Source of the DNA: Halochromatium salexigens
Lineage (GTDB): Bacteria; Pseudomonadota; Gammaproteobacteria; Chromatiales; Chromatiaceae
Reading direction: 5' to 3'
DNA length: 64,000 bases
NCBI RefSeq assembly: GCF_016653295.1
Contig: NZ_NHSF01000010.1
Location: forward strand, 18,578-82,577
A model generated the notes under the pieces. That model was not told the origin of the DNA and did no database searches. It saw only the letters and a program-made list of their open reading frames with translations. Position numbers and translations under genes: made by a program. This document shows positions 57,538 through 64,000 of this stretch, one piece after another (position 1 is the stretch's first letter; each line of letters opens with the position of its first letter).

Positions 57538-58743
57538 ATGACCCTGCAGCCCCGTTTCATCCAGATCCACACCCTGCACAGTTATCCTGCCGCACTGCTC
57601 AATCGCGACGATGCCGGGCTCGCCAAGCGCTTGCCCTTGGGCAATGCCGTGCGCACACGCATCTCCTCGCAATGCCTGAAGCGGCACTGGCGGATCGCCG
57701 AGGATCGCTTTGCCTTGTCCACCCTGGATGTGCCGATGGCCGTGCGCTCGCGCGGGACGCTCGAGTTCATGCGCAAACGGATCGCCGAAGCTGGCGTCTC
57801 CGAGCCTCTAGCGCAAGCGGCCGTTGAAGCCATGCGCAAGGCAGGCTTGGTCGACTCCGCAGGCAAGGAGCGCGCGGGTGACGACGCGCTCAAAACCGGG
57901 CAGGCGGTGTTGATGGGCAAGGCCGAGATCGACTACCTGGTGGGCCAGTGCACCAACTTGGCCAAGGAAGCGACCGATGAGAAAGCGCTGCGCGCGGCTG
58001 TCGCGCAAATGCTCAAGGACGAGAAGAAGAATATCCAGGCGCTCAAATATGGCAGTGGTCTCGAGTCGGCCCTGTTCGGCCGGATGGTGACCTCCGATGT
58101 CTTGGCCAGCCGCGATGCCGCCGTCTATGTTGCGCATGCCTTCACGGTGCATGAGGCACAGGTCGAGAACGACTATTTCACCGTCGTCGATGATCTCCTA
58201 CAAGAGAGTGGAGAGCTGGGCTCCGCCGGCATCTTCGATACCGAGCTGGCCTCCGGCCTCTACTACGGCTATGTCGTGGTCGATGTCCCGCAATTGGTCG
58301 AGAACCTTGAAGCAATCGATCGCAAGCGCTGTTTCGATGGGTCGACGCCAGCGGAGAAACGTGCCCTGGCCGGCAAGGTGGTCGAACATCTGTTGCACCT
58401 GATCGCCACAGTGAGTCCAGGTGCGAAGCGTGGCTCCACTGCCCCGTTTGATTGGGCCAAGTTCATGCTGGTTGAAGCAGGCGATTGGCAGCCACGTAGC
58501 CTCGCCGGCGCCTTTCAGGATGCCCTGCCGCTGGCACCCCTAGACGATGGTGCTGGAGCAATCCGCACGCGCGCTGTCGATCGACTGAGCGATGAGATCA
58601 CCAAGATGGACGAGGCCTACGGCGCGACCTTGGCGCGTCGTTTTCTGGCGTTGGACCCCACCGAGCTGCCGAATGCGCAACGTCTCAACCTGAACGATCT
58701 CGCGCACTGGACCGCAAACGCGATCGAGCAGGGGGCTTGCTGA
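57538..58743 (+). CDS. cas7e: Cas7e (Cse4/CasC), Cascade backbone subunit
   Basis: This 401-residue protein of the RAMP superfamily polymerises along the crRNA. It begins FIQIHTLHSYPAALLNRDDAGLAKRLPLGNAVRTRISSQCLKRHWR, with the conserved RTRISSQ motif. GSGLESALFGRM and the ASGLYYGYVVVD segment follow. It starts 2 bp after cse2 and ends 1 bp before cas5e. Confidence 0.95.
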   Translation: MTLQPRFIQIHTLHSYPAALLNRDDAGLAKRLPLGNAVRTRISSQCLKRHWRIAEDRFALSTLDVPMAVRSRGTLEFMRKRIAEAGVSEPLAQAAVEAMRKAGLVDSAGKERAGDDALKTGQAVLMGKAEIDYLVGQCTNLAKEATDEKALRAAVAQMLKDEKKNIQALKYGSGLESALFGRMVTSDVLASRDAAVYVAHAFTVHEAQVENDYFTVVDDLLQESGELGSAGIFDTELASGLYYGYVVVDVPQLVENLEAIDRKRCFDGSTPAEKRALAGKVVEHLLHLIATVSPGAKRGSTAPFDWAKFMLVEAGDWQPRSLAGAFQDALPLAPLDDGAGAIRTRAVDRLSDEITKMDEAYGATLARRFLALDPTELPNAQRLNLNDLAHWTANAIEQGAC

Positions 58744-58744
58744 A

Positions 58745-59470
58745 ATGCCGCGTCATCTCCTGTTGCGCTTGGAGGCGCCGCTGATGGCGTTCGGTGGCGA
58801 AACCATCGATAACTTCGGGGTGATCCGCGACTTCCCGGCCCTGTCGATGATCACCGGATTGCTGGCCAATGCCCTGGGCTGGCGACGCGAGGAGACCGAG
58901 CGGCATGATCGGCTGCAGGAACGGTTGGTGATGGGCGCGCGCATCGAGCGTCAGGGCAAACGTCTGCAGGATAACCAGAACGCACGGCTTGGCGCCAAAG
59001 ACGCGGGTTGGACGACCTGGGGGAGACCCGAGGGACGAGCAGGCGGGGCGGCGACCTACGACAGCCCGCATCGCCGGTTTCGTGACTACCATGCCGATCA
59101 GTCGCTGCTGATCGCCTTGCGTCTCGAGCCAGCGGACGAGCCACCGAGCCTCGATGACCTTGCGGTCGCGCTCGACCATCCAGCCCGGCCGCTTTTCATC
59201 GGGCGAAAGCCATGCCTGCCAAGTCAACGACTGTTCGCAGGTTGGCAAGACGCTGAAGATATCCTGGATGCGCTCCAGTCTGTCCCTCTGCCGGCAGCGC
59301 AGCCAGAAGTCCGTCTGCAATGGCCAGAGGGTGAAGGCACGCTTGCAGGTGATCGTCAGCTTGATCTCTGCGACGAGCGCCATTGGCGCAGTGGCGTGCA
59401 TGGTGGTTGGCGACCGGTGCGGGAAGGTCGCCTGCGTGAAGCGGTTCAGGCCGAGGAGTCAGCCGGATGA
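58745..59470 (+). CDS. cas5e: Cas5e (CasD), Cascade 5'-handle-binding subunit
   Basis: This 241-residue RAMP protein caps the 5' handle of the crRNA. The N-terminus MPRHLLLRLEAPLMAFGGETIDNFGVIRDFPALSMITGLLANALGW is diagnostic. Later DYHADQSLLIALRLEP matches the family. Its stop overlaps the start of cas6e (ATGA, 4 bp). Confidence 0.94.
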   Translation: MPRHLLLRLEAPLMAFGGETIDNFGVIRDFPALSMITGLLANALGWRREETERHDRLQERLVMGARIERQGKRLQDNQNARLGAKDAGWTTWGRPEGRAGGAATYDSPHRRFRDYHADQSLLIALRLEPADEPPSLDDLAVALDHPARPLFIGRKPCLPSQRLFAGWQDAEDILDALQSVPLPAAQPEVRLQWPEGEGTLAGDRQLDLCDERHWRSGVHGGWRPVREGRLREAVQAEESAG

Positions 59471-60195
59471 GCCTCCACTTGCTGCACTGCGCGCCCGACC
59501 CCAAGGCCCTGACCCTTTGGGCAACCCGTCATCGCCTGCTCTCCCCCGATGGAGACGCTGGATACGCCATCCATGCGCTGCTCAGTGCGGCTTTTGGAGG
59601 CTCTGCGCCGAAGCCGTTTCGCTATCTTGGCGCCCAGCAAGGGCTGCTTGCGTATACCGACCAGTCATCCGAGTCACTGCGCGAGCAGGCTGCGTTGGTC
59701 ACCCCGGATGTCGAGCAGGCGCTTAGGCTCGACACACTGGCTATGCGCGCCTTTCCTCAGACTTGGCGACAAGATCAGTTGCTCGGGTTCGAGGTGCGCG
59801 TTCGGCCGGTGTTGCGCGCCAAGGATGGACGTGAGCGCGATGTCTTTCTGCATGCGATCGAGTCGTCCACAGCCACCGGAGCAACTACGGCGGCTGACAA
59901 TCGCGAAGCCGTGTATGCCGATTGGCTCGAACGGCAACTGTCGGCACAGGGGGCGGCCAGTGTTGTCAGCGCTGGCATGGAGGCGTTTCGGCTCAGCCGC
60001 GTGATTCGGCGGGGAGCTGGCAAGAACTCGAGTGAACGTCAGGCACGCACCGTCACCGGACCTGATGCGGTCTTCAAGGGCGTGCTCCAAGTTCGCGATG
60101 ATGAGGCGTTCAACCGACTGCTGCGGCGTGGCATTGGTCGGCACCGAGCCTTCGGTTTTGGCATGCTGCTCCTGAAGCCCGCAGGCTCATGTTGA
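59467..60195 (+). CDS. cas6e: Cas6e (CasE), pre-crRNA endoribonuclease
   Basis: This 242-residue RNase cleaves the array transcript at the repeat hairpin. The conserved catalytic-type His lies in GYAIHALLSAAFG near residue 37. The C-terminal glycine-rich loop is RRGIGRHRAFGFGMLLLKP. It overlaps cas5e by 4 bp and cas1 by 7 bp. Confidence 0.94.
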   Translation: MSLHLLHCAPDPKALTLWATRHRLLSPDGDAGYAIHALLSAAFGGSAPKPFRYLGAQQGLLAYTDQSSESLREQAALVTPDVEQALRLDTLAMRAFPQTWRQDQLLGFEVRVRPVLRAKDGRERDVFLHAIESSTATGATTAADNREAVYADWLERQLSAQGAASVVSAGMEAFRLSRVIRRGAGKNSSERQARTVTGPDAVFKGVLQVRDDEAFNRLLRRGIGRHRAFGFGMLLLKPAGSC

Positions 60196-61079
60196 AGGGG
60201 CGTCTCGGACTCGAGACCGCGCGCATGCCGCATGCCGATCGGCATGGGTTGATCTGGTTCGAGCGCGGTGAGCTTTGCGTCATTGATGGCTGTCTGCACT
60301 TCTTTGCCGGCAAGGATTCGCTGAAGCCCTACTCGGTGCAGATCCCGCATCAAACCGTGTCGATGATCCTGCTCGGACCAGGCAGTACCGTCACCCATGA
60401 TGCGCTGCGTTTGCTGGCAAGACATAGCACCCTGATGGCAGCCGTTGGCGAGGATGGAGTGCGTTGCTACACCGCGCCCCCCTTGATGCCGGATCGCTCC
60501 GACATTGCGCGGCGCCAGGCTGAGCTTTGGGGTAATCCCCGGCGCCGGATCAGCGTCGCACGCCAGATGTACGCCTTGCGGCTCGGCGAGGTGCTACCGC
60601 ATCGCGATCTCGATACGTTGCGCGGGATCGAGGGCTCGCGGGTCAAGGTGACCTATCAGCTGATGGCGCAACGCTATGGCATCGACTGGAAAGGGCGGCG
60701 CTACGATCGTGCCAACCCGAACGCGGCGGATCTTCCCAATCAGGCCATCAATCACGCGGCAACGGCGGTTCAGGCTGCGGCCGCGATTGCCGTCCAAGCC
60801 GTGGCCGCTATCCCGCAACTGGGCTTCATCCACGAGGACTCAGGGCAAGCCTTCGTGCTCGACATCGCCGATCTGTTCCGAGATACGATCACACTGCAGA
60901 TCGCGTTCACGGTGGCCAAGAAGGCGGAAACCGATAGCCAAACCATCGATCGGCTGGTGCGACGCGAGGCTGCGAACGTATTTCGTAAGCAAACCGTGAT
61001 TCCAGCGATGATCGACAAAATCAAGCAGGTGATCCGTCTGGAGGAGACCGATGCCGCTCGTCATGATCGTGACCTGTGA
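60189..61079 (+). CDS. cas1: Cas1, spacer-integration endonuclease (type I-E)
   Basis: This 296-residue integrase subunit inserts new spacers at the leader end together with Cas2. Active-site residues are visible as Glu in LRGIEGSRVK and His/Asp in LGFIHEDSGQAFVLDIADLF. The N-terminal beta domain includes RHGLIWFERGELCVIDG. It overlaps cas6e and cas2. Confidence 0.96.
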   Translation: MLKGRLGLETARMPHADRHGLIWFERGELCVIDGCLHFFAGKDSLKPYSVQIPHQTVSMILLGPGSTVTHDALRLLARHSTLMAAVGEDGVRCYTAPPLMPDRSDIARRQAELWGNPRRRISVARQMYALRLGEVLPHRDLDTLRGIEGSRVKVTYQLMAQRYGIDWKGRRYDRANPNAADLPNQAINHAATAVQAAAAIAVQAVAAIPQLGFIHEDSGQAFVLDIADLFRDTITLQIAFTVAKKAETDSQTIDRLVRREAANVFRKQTVIPAMIDKIKQVIRLEETDAARHDRDL

Positions 61080-61347
61080 TGTTGCGGACCGTTATCGCGG
61101 TTTTCTCGGATCGCTGATGTTGGAGGTCGCGCCGACCGTCTACATCTCGCCCCGGATGAATCCGGGAGTGCGTGGGCGAACCTGGACCGTGCTCTCTGGC
61201 TGGTACAAGTCAGAACCTCAAGGCAGTGTTGTGATGGTCTGGCGCGATGTGAATGCCACAGGAGGCGTTGGGATCGCTACGCTTGGAACGCCGCCGAGGG
61301 AGCTGGTTGATGTAGATGGTCTCTGGTTGGTCCGAAAGTTGTTGTAA
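61051..61347 (+). CDS. cas2: Cas2, adaptation-complex subunit (type I-E)
   Basis: This 98-residue protein is the structural partner of Cas1 (CasI-E/Cas2 CT1978 type). It starts MPLVMIVTCDVADRYRGFLGSLM and contains APTVYISPRMNPGVRGRTW and GSVVMVWRDVNATGG. GGAGGAG lies just before the ATG at 61051, which lies 29 bp inside cas1. It is directly followed by the leader. Confidence 0.95.
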   Translation: MPLVMIVTCDVADRYRGFLGSLMLEVAPTVYISPRMNPGVRGRTWTVLSGWYKSEPQGSVVMVWRDVNATGGVGIATLGTPPRELVDVDGLWLVRKLL

Positions 61348-61414
61348 ACAGGCTCTTTTACAATCTAAACGATTTGCTCGTTTTCCTTTGCAGTCTATGG
61401 GCTTAACTGCAAGG
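61348..61414 (+). promoter_or_regulatory. CRISPR leader
   Basis: The 67 bp between the cas2 stop and the first repeat are AT-richer than the surroundings. They contain AATCTAAACGATT (from about 61361), a weak match to an IHF site, as type I-E leaders need for directional spacer integration. The array promoter must lie here or in cas2. No clear -10/-35 pair was resolved. Confidence 0.7.
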
Positions 61415-62724
61415 GATTCCCCCGCGCTCGCGGGGATAGGCCCCAATGACGGATACACTCGTCACTGATCCACCAGATTCCCCCGCGCTCGCGGGGATAG
61501 GCCCCGAGCTATCACTGCCGGCGCCAGGCGGTCCTTGATTCCCCCGCGCTCGCGGGGATAGGCCCGGGTCGCTATAACGGCATCGTCGAGCGTGCTCGAT
61601 TCCCCCGCGCTCGCGGGGATAGGCCCGCGCGACTTCCTCGCGGGCTTCTCGGCATCCGGATTCCCCCGCGCTCGCGGGGATAGGCCCTCGAGCGCATTGC
61701 CTGCTGAGTTGACCTTAGCGATTCCCCCGCGCTCGCGGGGATAGGCCCCAAAGCTCGACAGGTTTTGACTCAGCGGCCCGGATTCCCCCGCGCTCGCGGG
61801 GATAGGCCCTGTCGCACATGGCCAGCTATGCGTCGACCCTGGATTCCCCCGCGCTCGCGGGGATAGGCCCATCCCGAGGACACGCAAGCGAGCTTAGCGA
61901 TGGATTCCCCCGCGCTCGCGGGGATAGGCCCTCCAACGGCTTGGCTTCGATCGTCACAGGACGGATTCCCCCGCGCTCGCGGGGATAGGCCCGCGCTGAC
62001 GATTTGATTCCCTGTTGCGTTGACGATTCCCCCGCGCTCGCGGGGATAGGCCCGATCGCGGCATGAAGCGCGACCGCGACAGCCTGATTCCCCCGCGCTC
62101 GCGGGGATAGGCCCCAAAGCTCGACAGGTTTTGACTCAGCGGCCCGGATTCCCCCGCGCTCGCGGGGATAGGCCCTGTCGCACATGGCCAGCTATGCGTC
62201 GACCCTGGATTCCCCCGCGCTCGCGGGGATAGGCCCCAAAGCTCGACAGGTTTTGACTCAGCGGCCCGGATTCCCCCGCGCTCGCGGGGATAGGCCCTGA
62301 ACAGCAACAGCCTTTGCCGTTTCGTTGCGGATTCCCCCGCGCTCGCGGGGATAGGCCCGAGGTACATGGCTATCTCCTGCTGTGACGGGCGATTCGCCCG
62401 CGCTCGCGGGGATAGGCCCGCTGGCCGGACGGCGTGACAGCCGCCAGGCGCGATTCCCCCGCGCTCGCGGGGATAGGCCCCGGGTGCGCGTCTTTGGTGC
62501 GCTGCAGACGTTGATTCCCCCGCGCTCGCGGGGATAGGCCCTCCAACGGCTTGGCTTCGATCGTCACAGGACGGATTCCCCCGCGCTCGCGGGGATAGGC
62601 CCGCGCTGACGATTTGATTCCCTGTTGCGTTGACGATTCCCCCGCGCTCGCGGGGATAGGCCCGCTTGTGCTCGCCCCAGCCGATGAGCTGCGCCGATTC
62701 CCCCGCGCTCGCGGGGATAGGCCT
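61415..62724 (+). CRISPR. Type I-E CRISPR array, 22 repeats and 21 spacers
   Basis: Repeats of 29 nt start GATTCCCCCGCGC and end GCGGGGATAGGCCC, with the CCCCCGCG/CGCGGGG hairpin core. They recur every 61 bp from 61415 to 62696, and all spacers are 32 nt. Repeat 17 (62391) has one substitution and repeat 22 (62696) ends in T, which marks the trailer end. Spacers 6, 12 and 14 are identical. Spacer 7 equals 13, 9 equals 19, and 10 equals 20. Pairs 6-7/12-13 and 9-10/19-20 are therefore block duplications. Confidence 0.98.
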
Positions 62725-62726
62725 TC

Positions 62727-63236
62727 GTGGCGCTGTCGCCTGAGCAACAAACTGAGTTCAAGAGCACAGTCGCTAAGGCAAAAGGGCTCATCGCGGCTGG
62801 GAAGTCTGCGGTTGCTGAGACTATACTTCGCAAGAAGCAAGACAAACTACTAGAGGTCGTGCGCAATGCCGAAACTGGAACCCCGCGAAGTGATGGAGAT
62901 GCTCTCGGAGCTACCTCCGTATTTGCAGCAGAGCCTGGAACAGACACCGCTAGTGCGCGGGGCGAGAGCGGGGATAGCCGAGGAACAGCGGCTCAACGAC
63001 CCTCAGTATCTAGCAGAACTAGCGGAGGTCAGCGTGGAGGAAGCCGAGGAAGCGCTGACAGCGGAGCAAGCGTATCTGTCCGGGGCGCGAGCGGATCAAC
63101 CGCAGCACCCGAAACGGCCCAAACTGCCGAAGGATCAGCTGAGGTAGCGCCGAAACAGGAGGCGCCCGCGCCCAAGCCGACCAAGTCCGGATTCCCCCGC
63201 GCTCGCGGGGATAGGCCCAGGCCGGTGTCTCTCTGA
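62727..63236 (+). CDS. Unrecognised open frame between the array end and an isolated repeat
   Basis: A GTG-started frame begins two bases after the last array repeat and reads ALSPEQQTEFKSTVAKAKGL, then a lysine-rich helix. From about residue 55 it becomes Ser/Gly/Ala-rich and runs through the isolated repeat. The second half may only be a shadow of the overlapping frame at 62866. The N-terminal 50 residues look like a genuine protein tail whose start has been lost. No family is recognised. Confidence 0.35.
   Translation: MALSPEQQTEFKSTVAKAKGLIAAGKSAVAETILRKKQDKLLEVVRNAETGTPRSDGDALGATSVFAAEPGTDTASARGESGDSRGTAAQRPSVSSRTSGGQRGGSRGSADSGASVSVRGASGSTAAPETAQTAEGSAEVAPKQEAPAPKPTKSGFPRARGDRPRPVSL
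62866..63147 (+). CDS. Unrecognised 93-residue acidic protein
   Basis: An ATG frame reads MPKLEPREVMEMLSELPPYL and continues as an acidic helical protein (AEVSVEEAEEALTAEQAYLS) to a basic end (KRPKLPKDQLR). It overlaps the frame at 62727 in another phase. Its composition looks more protein-like than that frame's second half. The pair resembles two adjacent overlapping genes (3' end of one, start of the next) of phage or plasmid type, but this is a guess. Confidence 0.4.
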   Translation: MPKLEPREVMEMLSELPPYLQQSLEQTPLVRGARAGIAEEQRLNDPQYLAELAEVSVEEAEEALTAEQAYLSGARADQPQHPKRPKLPKDQLR

Positions 63237-63264
63237 GGCATCGGCCTTTTGATTCCCCCGCGCT
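63190..63264 (+). CRISPR. Isolated CRISPR unit: perfect repeat, 32-nt spacer, 14-nt repeat stub
   Basis: A repeat identical to the array consensus occupies 63190-63218. It is followed by exactly 32 nt (63219-63250) and then only the first 14 nt of another repeat (63251-63264). This is the remnant of the distal part of the array, separated from repeat 22 by 465 bp of unrelated sequence. The stub ends where a broken higB gene begins. Confidence 0.9.
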
Positions 63265-63402
63265 TATGGTGGTGACGAGGCGTACCAGCGTGAGGGGATT
63301 GAGGTGATTCCGTGTGCCATCGCTATCAATCGCCAATGGCGTATTTGTTTCCGATTTGAGGGTGGCGATGCGTTTGAAGTCGAGGTCTGCGATTACCATT
63401 AA
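63265..63402 (+). pseudogene. higB: 5'-truncated higB toxin gene
   Basis: The frame ending at stop 63400-63402 encodes AIAINRQWRICFRFEGGDAF, then EVEVCDYH. This is the typical C-terminus of HigB/RelE-like toxins (pattern INxQWRICFRWxxGDAxxVExxDYH). Upstream the frame is closed by a stop at 63250-63252 within the CRISPR remnant. At least the first half of the toxin, including its start, is therefore missing. It lies 14 bp before higA. Confidence 0.8.
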
Positions 63403-63416
63403 CCGGAGTGTGATCC

Positions 63417-63728
63417 ATGACTTTTGAAAACACGGGAATTCAACGGAAACCAACTCACCCAGGAGAAATGCTGCGCGAAGATTTCGCTCCTGACTATGGG
63501 TTGAGCGTATCCACCCTTGCGGAGGCGCTGGGTGTATCACGACAATCAGTGAATGAGCTCTTACGTGAGCGACGGGCGATCAGCCCCGAGATGGCCATCC
63601 GCCTGGCCCGGCTGTTTGGTAACTCCGCTGAATTCTGGCTCAATGCTCAGCGTGCCGTTGATCTGTGGGAGGCGAGGCAGGCGCTTGCGTCTGAAGTCGC
63701 GCGCATTCGCCCGTTAAATGCCGCGTAA
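63417..63728 (+). CDS. higA: HigA-type antitoxin
   Basis: This 103-residue protein of the HigA/VapI family has a helix-turn-helix (VSTLAEALGVSRQSVNELLRERRAISPEMAIRLARLFGN) and the family-typical SAEFWLNAQRAVDLW. The N-terminus RKPTHPGEMLREDF is also typical. GGAG lies eight bases before the ATG. It appears intact although its partner toxin is truncated, so it may persist as a free repressor or antitoxin for other HigB proteins. Confidence 0.92.
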   Translation: MTFENTGIQRKPTHPGEMLREDFAPDYGLSVSTLAEALGVSRQSVNELLRERRAISPEMAIRLARLFGNSAEFWLNAQRAVDLWEARQALASEVARIRPLNAA

Positions 63729-64000
63729 ATTCACCGCGGATTCAGGGGCTGGCAGCGCCTGTTTGCTGTAGCGGCAGCCGCCTAGCGGTCGACCTGGGTG
63801 ATGAACGGCCAGAGCCATGGCACCGGCGCCGGGTCGCCGCGTGAGATTACTCCCCCGCGGCTCCCACAGATCCGGACATGCCCAATTCGGGCATCCGGCT
63901 CCTCGATCTAGACATTCGCTACGTGGCATAGATGCTATGAACCACACGCGCGGGCGGGAGTGGGTAGCGCTTGGCGAGGCGTGCAAAGGCCGCCCAATTC
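63729..64000. other. Unassigned 3' end of the window
   Basis: No gene is recognised in these 272 bp. An 8-bp GC-rich palindrome-like stretch (ATCCGGACATG...CATCCGGCT around 63870-63900) recalls sequences near group II introns or IS elements. That could not be confirmed. A minus-strand open frame here has poor, Trp/Pro/Arg-rich composition and is not called. Confidence 0.4.

Noticed and set aside
61462..62840. Minus-strand frames with AYPRERGG, GLSPRARG and GPIPASAG repeats
   Set aside because: These are translations of CRISPR repeats and spacers, a common false annotation, not proteins.
62953..62981. Degenerate CRISPR repeat inside the 465-bp segment (GCGGGGATAG match)
   Set aside because: Only about 10 contiguous bases match and the 61-bp spacing is not kept; chance in GC-rich coding sequence is sufficient.

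Overview
The window comes from a GC-rich gammaproteobacterial chromosome, almost certainly a purple sulfur bacterium of the Chromatiaceae type. The main evidence is a dsr sulfur-oxidation operon in the order known from Allochromatium vinosum (dsrC-M-K-L-J-O-P-N-R-S). A 6S RNA between zapA and a 5-formyl-THF cyclo-ligase gene, two membrane pyrophosphatases, and a RuBisCO-like protein fit the same picture. The genus is not determined.

Layout. 1-10.6 kb: the distal part of the dsr operon, starting inside dsrC. It supplies the sulfur carrier DsrC, the DsrMKJOP membrane complex, the iron-sulfur flavoprotein DsrL, the siroheme amidase DsrN and the accessory proteins DsrR and DsrS. 10.6-22 kb: housekeeping genes (rpiA, ilvA, the zapA/6S RNA/ygfA cluster, pepP, two ubiquinone-ring hydroxylases, a Uma2 protein, ilvD). 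22-30 kb: a pyrophosphate-metabolism block: PPi-dependent phosphofructokinase, an unknown protein, a K+-dependent-type membrane PPase, a divergent K+-independent-type membrane PPase, and a soluble PPase. 30-31.7 kb: decayed DNA with an internally deleted opgH and an IS481-type transposase remnant. 31.7-45 kb: trpG, aroE (with an in-frame insert), hemB, a thioredoxin-like protein, an Aer-like chemoreceptor, leuA-lrp, ampG, cls, and a tiny hsdM remnant. 45-52 kb: a DUF29 protein, yjbQ with a RuBisCO-like protein, a polytopic membrane protein behind a perfect FNR-type box, an ABC1/UbiB kinase and pmbA.

52.4-62.7 kb: a complete type I-E CRISPR-Cas locus (cas3, cas8e, cse2, cas7e, cas5e, cas6e, cas1, cas2), a 67-bp leader and a 22-repeat array. 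Several spacers occur two or three times as block duplications. Beyond the array, a 465-bp coding-like segment lies between the last array repeat and an isolated perfect repeat. That repeat is followed by one 32-nt spacer and a 14-nt repeat stub that abuts a 5'-truncated higB toxin gene and an intact higA antitoxin gene.

The observations most worth follow-up are the pyrophosphate block with its divergent second membrane PPase, the CRISPR block duplications and the 465-bp segment embedded at the array end, the RuBisCO-like gene pair, and the FNR box. Nothing here is proven to be a new system. The 62.7-63.3 kb segment and the unknown gene at 23953 are the least explained parts.
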